NCBI GenBank assembly: GCA_041690255.1
Contig: JAWLHU010000004.1
Location: 1 to 64,000, forward strand
Direction of reading: 5' to 3'
DNA length: 64,000 nucleotides
From: JAWLHU01 sp041690255
Lineage (GTDB): Bacteria > Bacillota > Sulfobacillia > Symbiobacteriales > Symbiobacteriaceae
Notes under the pieces: generated by a model
Seen by the model: only the letters and a program-made list of their open reading frames with translations
What the model was told of the DNA's origin: nothing
Database searches by the model: none
Shown here: piece by piece, positions 33,396 through 41,210 of the stretch
Layout of the letters: each line of letters starts with the position of its first letter
Position numbering within the stretch: position 1 is the first letter of the stretch
Translations under genes and position numbers: made by a program

Positions 33396-34601
33396 ATGCA
33401 AAACGCAACGTCTCCCACCGGGGCTCAACGACCGGGGACCTCCGGGCTGAACAGGGCGCTGACGGCGCTCCCCTGGCACCGCCGCCCGCCCGCGGGCTGG
33501 CGTGCCGTTTCCCTGTCGCTCTGGGCGGGTATGGCAGGGAGGGCGCTCGCCAAGTGCCGTTCCCTGGCAGATGCGAACCCAGACCGGCTGGATCTCCGGG
33601 CCCGGCTGGGCGTGATGCTCCTGCTCCTGACCGACGCTGCTGACGAGGCGGTGGAACAACTGGCTCCCGCTGTCAAGCAGGAGCCCGATCAACCCGTGCT
33701 GCGGTACTGGCTGGCGGAGGCGCTGGCCCGCTCCGGCATGGAGCAGGCGGCCCTGGCCCACCTGGAGGCAGGCCTGCGCACCCGGCCGGAGATGGCAGAC
33801 CTCTGGGAGGCGAAGGGCAAACTGCTGCTGCACCTGGGCAGGGCCGAAGAGGCACTTCTCTTCATAGACGGTGCTCTGGCTGCCCGCCCCCGGTGCGGAG
33901 CACTCTGGAATCTGCGCGGGCTCTGCCTTGACGAGTTGCAGCGGCTCCAGGAGGCCGCCCTGGCCTACCGGCAGGCCACCCGGCTCCTCCGCTCGGACGG
34001 GGCGGCCTGGGCCAATCTGGGTCTGGTGCTGCAGAAGACGGGGGAGACGACCGAAGCGTTGCGCGCCCTGCTTCGCGCGGTGCGGCTTCGCCCCGCGGAT
34101 CCCGTGCTGCTCAATAACGTAGGGTTCTCCTTACTGCGGGCCGGGCGGACGCGTGAGGCGATCGACTCTTACCGGCAGGCCATTTCGCTTGAACCAGACT
34201 CCGTTCTGACCTTAGGGAATCTCTCCGCCGCCCTGGCGCAGAGCGGGCAGACGGCCGAGGCAGCCGACCTGCTGGACCGTGCCCTGGAGAGGGCCCCGGG
34301 CGATCCAACCCTTCTGAACAACAAGGGGCATCTGCTCATGAAGACCGGTCAGTTTCGCGAGGCGCTCCGCTGCTTTGAGTGGTCCCTGGAGCGCACACCA
34401 GACGATTCAGCCGCCCTCTCCAATCAGGCGGCCTGCTATTTCGCTCTGGGCCGGTACGATCACGCCCTCGCCGCCTACCGGCTAGCCATGGCTACCGACC
34501 CAGCAAACCGGCAGCACCTCTGGTCCATGGGAGCCTGCCTGGAGCGACTGGGCCGGGCGGACGAGGCGCTCAACTGCTACAATCAGGCCCTGGGGGCTTG
34601 A
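33396..34601 (+). CDS. TPR-repeat protein
   Basis: 401 residues made of about nine 34-residue tetratricopeptide repeats from residue 55 to the end (for example AWANLGLVLQKTGETTEALRALLRAVRLRPADP and LLNNKGHLLMKTGQFREALRCFEWSLERTPDD). No signal peptide or catalytic domain, so likely a cytosolic protein-binding scaffold. ATG at 33396 has CCAGGAGGAT in front; a start at 33294 would add an unrelated extension. Confidence 0.85.
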   Translation: MQNATSPTGAQRPGTSGLNRALTALPWHRRPPAGWRAVSLSLWAGMAGRALAKCRSLADANPDRLDLRARLGVMLLLLTDAADEAVEQLAPAVKQEPDQPVLRYWLAEALARSGMEQAALAHLEAGLRTRPEMADLWEAKGKLLLHLGRAEEALLFIDGALAARPRCGALWNLRGLCLDELQRLQEAALAYRQATRLLRSDGAAWANLGLVLQKTGETTEALRALLRAVRLRPADPVLLNNVGFSLLRAGRTREAIDSYRQAISLEPDSVLTLGNLSAALAQSGQTAEAADLLDRALERAPGDPTLLNNKGHLLMKTGQFREALRCFEWSLERTPDDSAALSNQAACYFALGRYDHALAAYRLAMATDPANRQHLWSMGACLERLGRADEALNCYNQALGA

Positions 34602-34611
34602 GAGAAGCGGT

Positions 34612-34782
34612 CTAGTGGTGCCATTCGTCGGACTGCGGCGCCGGCCCGGGTCGGTCGTCCGGGCTCCGGCCCTCCGGGAAGAGGGGAGGAGGAGCGGGGT
34701 CAAAGACAGTCGCCAGACGGCTCGACTGGTAGGCGGCTGCCAGTTGTCGGTGCACCGACTCGGCCTTCGGTCTCTTCGCCAA
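34612..34782 (-). CDS. Small hypothetical protein with TTG start
   Basis: 56 residues, helical N-terminal half (AKRPKAESVHRQLAAAYQSSRLATVF) and a Pro-rich tail. The TTG at 34782 has AAAGGAGAG at 9 bases, which decides the start; a longer frame to 34818 crosses the hairpin at 34807-34832. It lies 100 bases downstream of the SASP gene on the same strand. Function unknown; a spore role is possible from context only. Confidence 0.5.
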   Translation of the reverse strand: MAKRPKAESVHRQLAAAYQSSRLATVFDPAPPPLFPEGRSPDDRPGPAPQSDEWHH

Positions 34783-34806
34783 TAGGTCGTCTCTCCTTTC
34801 GCGCCA

Positions 34807-34835
34807 GCAGGCCGGCAACAGAGCCGGCCTGCTTT
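34807..34835 (+). terminator. Hairpin between the SASP gene and the small gene
   Basis: GCAGGCCGGC pairs with GCCGGCCTGC across AACAGA, followed on the plus strand by TTTAT. On the minus strand the T tract is absent, so it could attenuate rather than end SASP transcription; on the plus strand it could end read-through from the TPR gene. Confidence 0.6.
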
Positions 34836-34882
34836 ATCTGATCGGCAAGGGGCGCGCTCCCTCGCCTGTTGTATCGGCTCCG

Positions 34883-35113
34883 CTACCTGAGAGCGGAGCC
34901 ATCGGTCAGGGCCTGCTCGGCGTGCTTGATCATCACCTTGACCATCCGTCCGCCGATTCGGCCTCCGATGTGTCCACAGTCGCGTGAGGTCATCCCGGGC
35001 CAGCCCAACTGCACGATCTGTTCCGTGAGGCCGTCTTGGGCGGCAATCTCCCACTTGAACCGGTCCAGGAGCTCATGCGGTAAAACGCGGCCGGTGGGCG
35101 TGAACTGAGCCAC
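34883..35113 (-). CDS. Alpha/beta-type small acid-soluble spore protein
   Basis: 76 residues with the SASP pattern: FKWEIAAQDGL (the E-I-A of the GPR protease cleavage site), then GLTSRDCGHIGG-type segment and GGRMVKVMIKHAEQAL. These proteins coat DNA in the spore core and protect it from UV and heat. GTG start with GAAGGAGGTG before it. Slightly divergent: GWPGMTSRDCGHIGGRIGG replaces the usual G-x-L-T-S-R-E-x-G-x-V-G-G. Expected in the forespore under SigG. Confidence 0.9.
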   Translation of the reverse strand: MAQFTPTGRVLPHELLDRFKWEIAAQDGLTEQIVQLGWPGMTSRDCGHIGGRIGGRMVKVMIKHAEQALTDGSALR

Positions 35114-35143
35114 TGATCTCCACCTCCTTCGGTTTTACAGCCT

Positions 35144-35174
35144 TAGTGTGGACCCACCGTCGTACGATTATGTC
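35144..35174 (-). promoter_or_regulatory. Weak candidate SigG/SigF promoter of the SASP gene
   Basis: On the minus strand GACATA (35169-35174), an 18-base spacer and CACACTA (35144-35150) loosely resemble the forespore consensus (G-x-A-T-A and CATxxTA). It lies at a suitable distance from the SASP start. Suggestive only. Confidence 0.3.
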
Positions 35175-35326
35175 TAGCAATCACCGGCAGCCACGAACCA
35201 TGCCGATTGGTGAAGGAAGTGTCTCTATGCTTGTCGAAACCTTGTCAGGAATTTCCTCGTCGCCCGAGGTCAGGCTATCAAAGCCAGCTCTGGGCGCACA
35301 AAACTGATTCAAGCAGGTGCCCAAAC

Positions 35327-35659
35327 ATGACACATTTCCTTGAAGTCGGATCAATGCGAGAAGAGCTTGGCGAGATTCTGGAGAGCGCAAAGCGGCTGCG
35401 CAAACTACTGTCAATCACGCCGGATCAACGGCTGCGCATTGAGAAGGATCGGATCCAGCAGGGCGATATGACCACGATTGCCGATGAGATCCAGGCCACC
35501 CTTGGCGAGATTCTCGAACAAACCGAGGAGATGGTCAACTTCCTCGACCGGTTCGAGTCCAGTCCGGTAATCTATACCGGGCCGGGATCAACCCAGGAGG
35601 TCATGGCGCTCTTGCAGCGCCTTGTCGCCATCGGCCGGGATTCCGGCGAGAAGCTCTAG
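35327..35659 (+). CDS. Hypothetical helical protein
   Basis: 110 residues, mostly helical and charged (MREELGEILESAKRLRKLLSITPDQRL, then TLGEILEQTEEMVNFLDRFESS and TQEVMALLQRLVAIGRD). No membrane segment or known motif. Start uncertain: ATG 35327 or ATG 35354, neither with a strong ribosome binding site. Single gene. Confidence 0.55.
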   Translation: MTHFLEVGSMREELGEILESAKRLRKLLSITPDQRLRIEKDRIQQGDMTTIADEIQATLGEILEQTEEMVNFLDRFESSPVIYTGPGSTQEVMALLQRLVAIGRDSGEKL

Positions 35660-35851
35660 GAGGCGCTTGTCCCGTGCGCTGCCACCCCGCTCTCCTTATG
35701 GATCCGTTGGACAACCCCGGTGACCCCATGGCGGAGCTGCCGGGTGGGAGGTATTGGAGCGGCATGACGTCGAAGTTACTAGTCTACCTCTAGCATTTCG
35801 TGCGATTGCACGATCCAGCCTTCAACCGGTAATCGTAAGGGGGTTCTCAGC

Positions 35852-37999
35852 TTGACGGAACGGCCTGCCCTTTCGCTCGATATTGGCACCCGCAAGGTTG
35901 TGGGCCTCTTGACCCTCCCCGGGCCCAAGGGGCTCAAGATCTTGGCTGCCGAAAAGATCGAGCACGCGACCCGATCCATGCTGGACGGTCAGATCCATGA
36001 CGTTGTGGAGGTGACCAACGTCGTGGGTCGGATCGTCGAGAAGCTCTCCGCCAAAGCCGGTGCTCCGCTGACGGAGGCGGCGGTGGCCGCTGCCGGCCGC
36101 GCATTGAGAACCTTCAAGGGAACTGCTGTCCGCGAACTCTCCGGTCTGACCGAGCTGACTCATGAGGAGGTCTTCTCCCTTGAGCTGGAGGGGGTTCAGG
36201 CTGCCCAGGCCTCCCTGGCCCGGCTTGTACGCGAGGGCGAAGAACCGCAGGACTACCACTATGTGGGGCACTCCGTCATGGGAGCGAAGCTGGACGGACT
36301 GCCAATCGGCAACCTGGTCGGCCAGCGGGGGAATCAGGCCCAGATCGATGTGATCGCCACCTTCCTGCCGCGCGGCGTTGTCGATTCGCTCCAGGCGGTC
36401 CTGCATCGCGTCGGCCTGGAGATGACAGCCCTGACCCTGGAGCCGATCGCCGCCCTGACGGTGGCAGTGCCCAACACCATGCGGCACCTGAACCTGGCAC
36501 TGGTCGATATCGGCGCGGGCACCTCGGACATTGCGATCACGGCGAAGGGCTCAGTCCTCGCCTACGATATGGTGCCCATGGCCGGAGACGAGATCACGGA
36601 GGCGCTCTCCGAGGCCTATCTCCTGGACTTCAACGTCGGTGAAGAGGTGAAGCGGAAGGTTGCCAAGGGTGGGCAGGTCACCTTCCAGGATATCCTGGGT
36701 CAGCGCCACTCCGCTGCTGCGTCGGAGGTCATGGAGGCGATCAAGCCGGCGGCGGAGCGGCTGGCCGGGCAGATCGCCCAGCGAATCCGCCACCTGAACG
36801 GTGGACAGCCCCCTCAGGCGATCCTGCTGGTCGGTGGCGGCAGCCTCACCCCTGGCCTGCCAGCCCTGGTAGCTCAGGCGGTTGGCCTGCCCGAGTCCCG
36901 CGTGGCCGTGCGCGGTCGCGACGCCATCGGCGGGGTAGATGGGGCCAAGCAACTCCTCAGCGGGCCGGATGCCGTGACCCCCATCGGAATCGCTGTCGCT
37001 GCCCGGGACAAATCGACCCTGGGCTTTGCCTACATCCACGTAAATGGCCGTGGTGTGCGGCTATTCCACCCATCGCAGTTGACGGTGGCCGATGCCCTGC
37101 TGGCTGCGGGCATCTCGATCAAGGAACTCCAGGGCCAGATCGGCAAGGGGTTCACCGTTACCGTCAACGGCAACCTGCGGATCGTGCGCGGGACCTTCGG
37201 CCGACCGGCCCGCATCCTTCTGAACGGGGAGCCGGCCACGCTGGAGTCCCAGGTGTGCCACCGGGACTCGATCATGGTGGAGGAGGGGAGCCCTGGCGAG
37301 CCGGGGCGGGCCACGGTGCATGACCTCGCCCCGCAGGTGAATGAGAGGCTGAACCTCGTCGTAAACGGCTCCCGGCACGATCTCTCGCCCCTGGTCACGG
37401 TCAACGGTGCGCTCGTCGATGGCAGGTACGAACTGAAGGATAATGATATCGTTGTCGTCCGTGCGATCAGCACCATTGAGGATGTGCTCCTCCACCTGGG
37501 GTTTGAGGACCCCTCGGTGGTGGAGGTGCTCCGTTACAGTCTAGATGGCAAGACGCAGGTAGCCCGGCGCCCCCGATACCGGATCAAGTTGAACGGGACG
37601 GAGGCGAGCCTGGAGACGCCCCTGCGCAACGGTGACGGGCTGGAGGTAGTCCCGGTGGGGCCGGTCACCGTCGGGCAGGTGGCAGCGGCTGTCATGCAGG
37701 AAGCGACGAGCATCCGGGTGACGGTCAATGGCCGCCTCCATGAGCTGGCGACCGGGGCTGGTGAGCTTACCCGGAACGGCCTGAAGGCCCAGCCCGATGA
37801 GCCGCTCGCGGACAACGATGCCATTGGCATCACCCGGACAAGCGGTGATCCAATCTTCGCCGGCCTGCTGCCCCTGATCGGCATCAGCCCGACGCCGCCC
37901 GCCGGCAAGTCCCGGTTGCTCATGCGCCTGAACGGCGTCGACGCCGAGTTCATCACCCCGATAAAAGATGGCGATGTCGCCGAAATCCGCTGGGAGTGA
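35852..37999 (+). CDS. FtsA-family ATPase with long C-terminal array of beta-grasp-like repeats
   Basis: 715 residues. The N-terminal 385 are an actin-like ATPase of the FtsA/PilM type: phosphate-1 SLDIGTRKVVGLL, phosphate-2 ALVDIGAGTSDIAI (about 217-229), adenosine motif ILLVGGGSLTPGLP (about 324-337), and an FtsA-like 1C segment (AAVAAAGRALRTFKG). The C-terminal 330 residues hold about eight h-x-V/L-N-G motifs (near 398, 438, 457, 504, 517, 580, 625, 693), several followed by a D/N-G-D-x-h-x-h end as in ThiS/MoaD or SLBB beta-grasp folds. It is not a normal ftsA (about 420 residues, next to ftsZ). TTG start after AAGGGGG. Confidence 0.8.
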   Translation: MTERPALSLDIGTRKVVGLLTLPGPKGLKILAAEKIEHATRSMLDGQIHDVVEVTNVVGRIVEKLSAKAGAPLTEAAVAAAGRALRTFKGTAVRELSGLTELTHEEVFSLELEGVQAAQASLARLVREGEEPQDYHYVGHSVMGAKLDGLPIGNLVGQRGNQAQIDVIATFLPRGVVDSLQAVLHRVGLEMTALTLEPIAALTVAVPNTMRHLNLALVDIGAGTSDIAITAKGSVLAYDMVPMAGDEITEALSEAYLLDFNVGEEVKRKVAKGGQVTFQDILGQRHSAAASEVMEAIKPAAERLAGQIAQRIRHLNGGQPPQAILLVGGGSLTPGLPALVAQAVGLPESRVAVRGRDAIGGVDGAKQLLSGPDAVTPIGIAVAARDKSTLGFAYIHVNGRGVRLFHPSQLTVADALLAAGISIKELQGQIGKGFTVTVNGNLRIVRGTFGRPARILLNGEPATLESQVCHRDSIMVEEGSPGEPGRATVHDLAPQVNERLNLVVNGSRHDLSPLVTVNGALVDGRYELKDNDIVVVRAISTIEDVLLHLGFEDPSVVEVLRYSLDGKTQVARRPRYRIKLNGTEASLETPLRNGDGLEVVPVGPVTVGQVAAAVMQEATSIRVTVNGRLHELATGAGELTRNGLKAQPDEPLADNDAIGITRTSGDPIFAGLLPLIGISPTPPAGKSRLLMRLNGVDAEFITPIKDGDVAEIRWE

Positions 38000-38003
38000 T
38001 TCC

Positions 38004-38939
38004 ATGACGCTGCGGCAACTGACAGAGCGGGTCCATGTGTGGCAGGGTGGGGTCAACTTCGGCATGGTCGTGGGGGAGGAGAAGGAGTTGATCCTGGTCG
38101 ACTCCGCCCTGGATTCGCACGCCCCGCGCAAGGCGCTTCGCCCCTTTCTGGAGAGCGGGTACCGGTTGAGAGCGATCATCAACACCCATTCCCATGCGGA
38201 TCATATCGGCGGCAACGCTGATCTGGTTCGCCGGACCGGTTGTGAGGTCTGGGCACCGGCCAAGGAACGGGCGCTGATCCTCTGGCCGGAACTGGAGCCG
38301 CTCGGTCTCTACGGCGGGGCCTGGCCCCCGCCCGAGATGCACGCCAAGTTCCTGCGGGCGGAACCGACTCCGGCTGTACGGGAGTTGCCGGCGGCGCCGG
38401 GATCGCTCACCCTGGCTGGGGTTACCCTGGACCTGGTCCCCGTGCCCGGTCACGCCCTGGACCAGGTGGCCATCTCCTTCGACGGTGTCCTCCTGGCGGC
38501 TGATGGCCTCTTCAAGCCGGAGGTGATCGCCAAGCATCCGATTATCTTCCTCGTCAACGTGGCAGAATATCTCAGCAGCATCGACCGGCTCAGGGTGCGC
38601 CCTGAGCGGTTCATTCTCCCCGGTCACGGTGAGTTGATCGATCGCGAAGCGGGGGAGACCGATCCCCTTCCAGCGATTCTGGCGTCTAACCAAGAGGCGA
38701 TGCAGTTGGTTCAGGAGGCGATTCTGGCGGAGATGACCGCCGAACCGCTGCCCCTGGAGGAACTGCTCGTCAGAACGGTGACCCGCCTCGGCAAGCAGCT
38801 CCACTCGGAACCGCAGTACTTCCTGGACCGGACCGCCATCTCTGCCCATTTGACCTATCTCATGGAGCGGGGCATGGTAAAGAGTCTCTTCGCAAATGGC
38901 CGTCGATTCCTTGTTCGGCATACCCCGGCAGAGAGTTGA
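38004..38939 (+). CDS. Metallo-beta-lactamase-fold hydrolase
   Basis: 311 residues. Metal motif NTHSHADHIGG (H-x-H-x-D-H, about 66-71), VPVPGHALDQV, ADGLF and ILPGHGEL complete the MBL ligand set, followed by a C-terminal helical domain of about 90 residues (EEAILAEMTAEPLPLEELL) like those of MBL proteins with a winged-helix-like tail. Substrate unknown. ATG 38004 is 4 bases after the FtsA-like gene's stop, so the two are co-transcribed. Confidence 0.9.
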   Translation: MTLRQLTERVHVWQGGVNFGMVVGEEKELILVDSALDSHAPRKALRPFLESGYRLRAIINTHSHADHIGGNADLVRRTGCEVWAPAKERALILWPELEPLGLYGGAWPPPEMHAKFLRAEPTPAVRELPAAPGSLTLAGVTLDLVPVPGHALDQVAISFDGVLLAADGLFKPEVIAKHPIIFLVNVAEYLSSIDRLRVRPERFILPGHGELIDREAGETDPLPAILASNQEAMQLVQEAILAEMTAEPLPLEELLVRTVTRLGKQLHSEPQYFLDRTAISAHLTYLMERGMVKSLFANGRRFLVRHTPAES

Positions 38940-39039
38940 GCGGATAAGCAGGAATTTCTCGGAGCGAGTGCAATAGATTTAAAGCGAACTTGCGTGGTCC
39001 CGGGCCAACCGGCCAAGTCCCAAAGGTGGTGTGTGCTCA

Positions 39040-39987
39040 GTGAACCTGGAACGGATCGGTTCCATTACCTCCGAACTCTCTGCCAATCTGCTCAAATCGA
39101 TTGTGCTGCCGCCCGGAGGTCTGCTGGGCTGGATCACTCGAAACCAACGGGCCCTCTTCGCCCGAGATAAGCAGAGATCAGGCCGTCCGGAGCTCCGGCA
39201 AGAGCATACATTAGATGTCGCCCAGGCTGCCTTCCCGAATGGCCCAGTGGTCCTATTTGGCGGCTACCCGGCCCCTGACGAGGCGGTCGTGGAGGCGGTT
39301 CACCTGGCGGGTGGGCGCTCTGCCCACGTGGCCGTGATCCCGGTGGCCGCGATTGTCGACCCTGCAGCATCGGCTGCGGAGGCCATGCGGATCTTCACGC
39401 GCTACGGCATGAAAAAGATGTCGATCTTTGAGCTGGACAGCCGGGAGAAGGCGACGAGCAGCGAGTGGTGCGCCCGGTTGGCCACATTCGATGCTGTCGT
39501 GCTCTGTGGCGAAAGCCCGGCTCAGGGGTTGCAGGTCCTGCAGGCCACCCTGGCCTCGATCACGCTGCGCGAAATGGTCCAGGCAGGCAAGCTGCTGGTC
39601 GGGATCGATGGCGGCGCCGCCCTGGTCGGTAGCCGGCTCTTCCCCAGTGCCGAAGTGGACCAGGTCTCGCCCGGACTCTCGATCATTCCGGGGCTCCTCT
39701 TCGATACCGATCTCACCCAGGCCGGTCGGCTTGGCCGGTTGGACCGGGCCATGAGCCAGGAAGATGCCGCCCTGATGCTCGGGGTGGGGATCGACGCCGG
39801 CTCGGCCCTGGTGATCCAGGGCAGCGACGCCAAGGTGTTGGGGGAGGGGAGCGTGACCTTCATCGATCCTCGGGAGCGGGGAGCGGAGGAGGGGCCGAAG
39901 CAGCATCTCCTTTACGACGGGTACCGAATGAACCTCCGGCTGCGCCGTGTAACCGCACCACAGCCTGCCGCCAGCGGTGCCCGATAG
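39040..39987 (+). CDS. Cyanophycinase-like (peptidase S51) protein lacking the catalytic serine
   Basis: 315 residues. After an N-terminal extension of about 60 residues comes a cyanophycinase-like domain: VVLFGGYPAPDEAVVEAVHLAGGRSAHVAVIPVA, VDQVSPGLSIIPGLLFDTD, RLGRLDRAM and MLGVGIDAGSALVI. The serine nucleophile motif G-T-S-A-G-A reads G-I-D-G-G-A, and the later D-x-H-F reads D-T-D-L. It keeps the fold but should not be a serine peptidase; perhaps a binding protein or altered enzyme. GTG 39040 chosen after AAAGGTGGTG; GTG 39031 is possible. Confidence 0.75.
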   Translation: MNLERIGSITSELSANLLKSIVLPPGGLLGWITRNQRALFARDKQRSGRPELRQEHTLDVAQAAFPNGPVVLFGGYPAPDEAVVEAVHLAGGRSAHVAVIPVAAIVDPAASAAEAMRIFTRYGMKKMSIFELDSREKATSSEWCARLATFDAVVLCGESPAQGLQVLQATLASITLREMVQAGKLLVGIDGGAALVGSRLFPSAEVDQVSPGLSIIPGLLFDTDLTQAGRLGRLDRAMSQEDAALMLGVGIDAGSALVIQGSDAKVLGEGSVTFIDPRERGAEEGPKQHLLYDGYRMNLRLRRVTAPQPAASGAR

Positions 39988-40159
39988 GATTCCGGTTCCA
40001 TGCATGGCATAGACGGCTATCGGGAGCACGCCCGATGGCCGTTTTCCGCGTGGGTGTCTGTTCACAATCTGGGTAATACGACACGAGCCAGCCCGGCGAG
40101 GTCGTGGGCGAGTTGTCAGCCCCAGAAGGGGCGCACGCTTCCGGCGTCGAAGGAGTCTG

Positions 40160-41098
40160 GTGGAGGTGGCACTGGTGCTGGAAGCCTACGCTTCAAGGTA
40201 CATTGCGAACCTGCGCCGAGCGCCGCGCACGCGGGAGGAGTACAGCCGAGACCTTCGGCACTTCGTGGACTGGGCGAAGAAGAAGGGGAAGGACGATCCC
40301 CGCGAGATTACCGCCGCAGATATTGAAGAGTACCTGATGGGCCTGGTTCGCCGCGATGGCATTCGCTATAGTGCAACGGCCCGAAACCGTGTCCTGGCGG
40401 TGATTAAGGGGTATTACAAGTTCCTGGTGCGGGATCGGATCATCGCCGCGATGGATGATCCGGCCGCCATGGTCGGCGTGCAGAGGGTACCGCGGCGGAA
40501 CCCGATCTTCCTGGAATTGGATGAAGGTGCACAGATGATCGTGGCTGTACTGAATCGTCCGGCTGAAACCCCATTCCAACAGATGATGCGGACCCGCGAT
40601 CTGGCGCTACTGACACTCCTTCTGGGGTCAGGGCTCCGCATTAGCGAGCTGGTCGCGCTCAACCTTCATACCTGGCGCGAAGCCATGATGAACGGTTGGC
40701 TCACCATCATCGGCAAAGGGGACAAGGAGCGAATCGTTCCGCCCTCGGACGAGGCAATCGAGTACGTCCAGGCGTATGTGCGAGTCCGGCCCGAGATCCC
40801 ACCGGACAGGGACGGCCATCCGCTCTTCGTCAGCCGGAAGGGGAATCGCTGGTCCCGGCACCAGATTGAGCGACTGATCAGCTCTCTGGCCAAGGAGGCC
40901 GGCATCGAGAAGAAGATCACGCCCCACAAGCTGCGCGCAACGTGGGTCACGCAGATGCTGATCAACGGCGCAAATCCGCGAGAGGTGCAGAAGTTGGCGG
41001 GCCATGACTCGCTCGATACGACCATGATCTATGCCGGTGTGAGGGACAGTCAGGAGCTAAAACGCACCGTCAAGAAGCACCAGGTGCGCTATATCTAG
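40160..41098 (+). CDS. Tyrosine recombinase/integrase (XerD-like)
   Basis: 312 residues. N-terminal SAM-like core-binding domain (about 5-95), then the catalytic domain with Arg in GSGLRISEL, Lys in GKGDKER, HKLRAT (H-x-x-R), GHDSLDTT and the nucleophile Tyr in MIYAG. All catalytic residues are present, so probably active in site-specific recombination. GTG at 40160 or 40166 after AAGGAG. No partner excisionase, relaxase or att repeats are visible nearby, so it could be a stand-alone Xer-like enzyme. Confidence 0.9.
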   Translation: MEVALVLEAYASRYIANLRRAPRTREEYSRDLRHFVDWAKKKGKDDPREITAADIEEYLMGLVRRDGIRYSATARNRVLAVIKGYYKFLVRDRIIAAMDDPAAMVGVQRVPRRNPIFLELDEGAQMIVAVLNRPAETPFQQMMRTRDLALLTLLLGSGLRISELVALNLHTWREAMMNGWLTIIGKGDKERIVPPSDEAIEYVQAYVRVRPEIPPDRDGHPLFVSRKGNRWSRHQIERLISSLAKEAGIEKKITPHKLRATWVTQMLINGANPREVQKLAGHDSLDTTMIYAGVRDSQELKRTVKKHQVRYI

Positions 41099-41108
41099 CC
41101 GAAGCACA

Positions 41109-41147
41109 AAGGCGCTCGACCTGGCCGTACGGCCTGGAGAGCGCCTT
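41109..41147. terminator. Terminator between recombinase and convergent TPR gene
   Basis: AAGGCGCTC (41109-41117) pairs with GAGCGCCTT (41139-41147), with an inner GGCCGTACGGCC palindrome that extends the structure. Confidence 0.7.
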
Positions 41148-41210
41148 CATCGCATCAATTTCAATGCTCGCAAATGTGCGTTTGGGAGCGTTGGTGTTCG
41201 GTCGATCAGA

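Noticed and set aside
41109..41147. Attachment site for the tyrosine recombinase
   Set aside because: The palindrome fits a transcription terminator between convergent genes, and no matching second copy is seen in the window.
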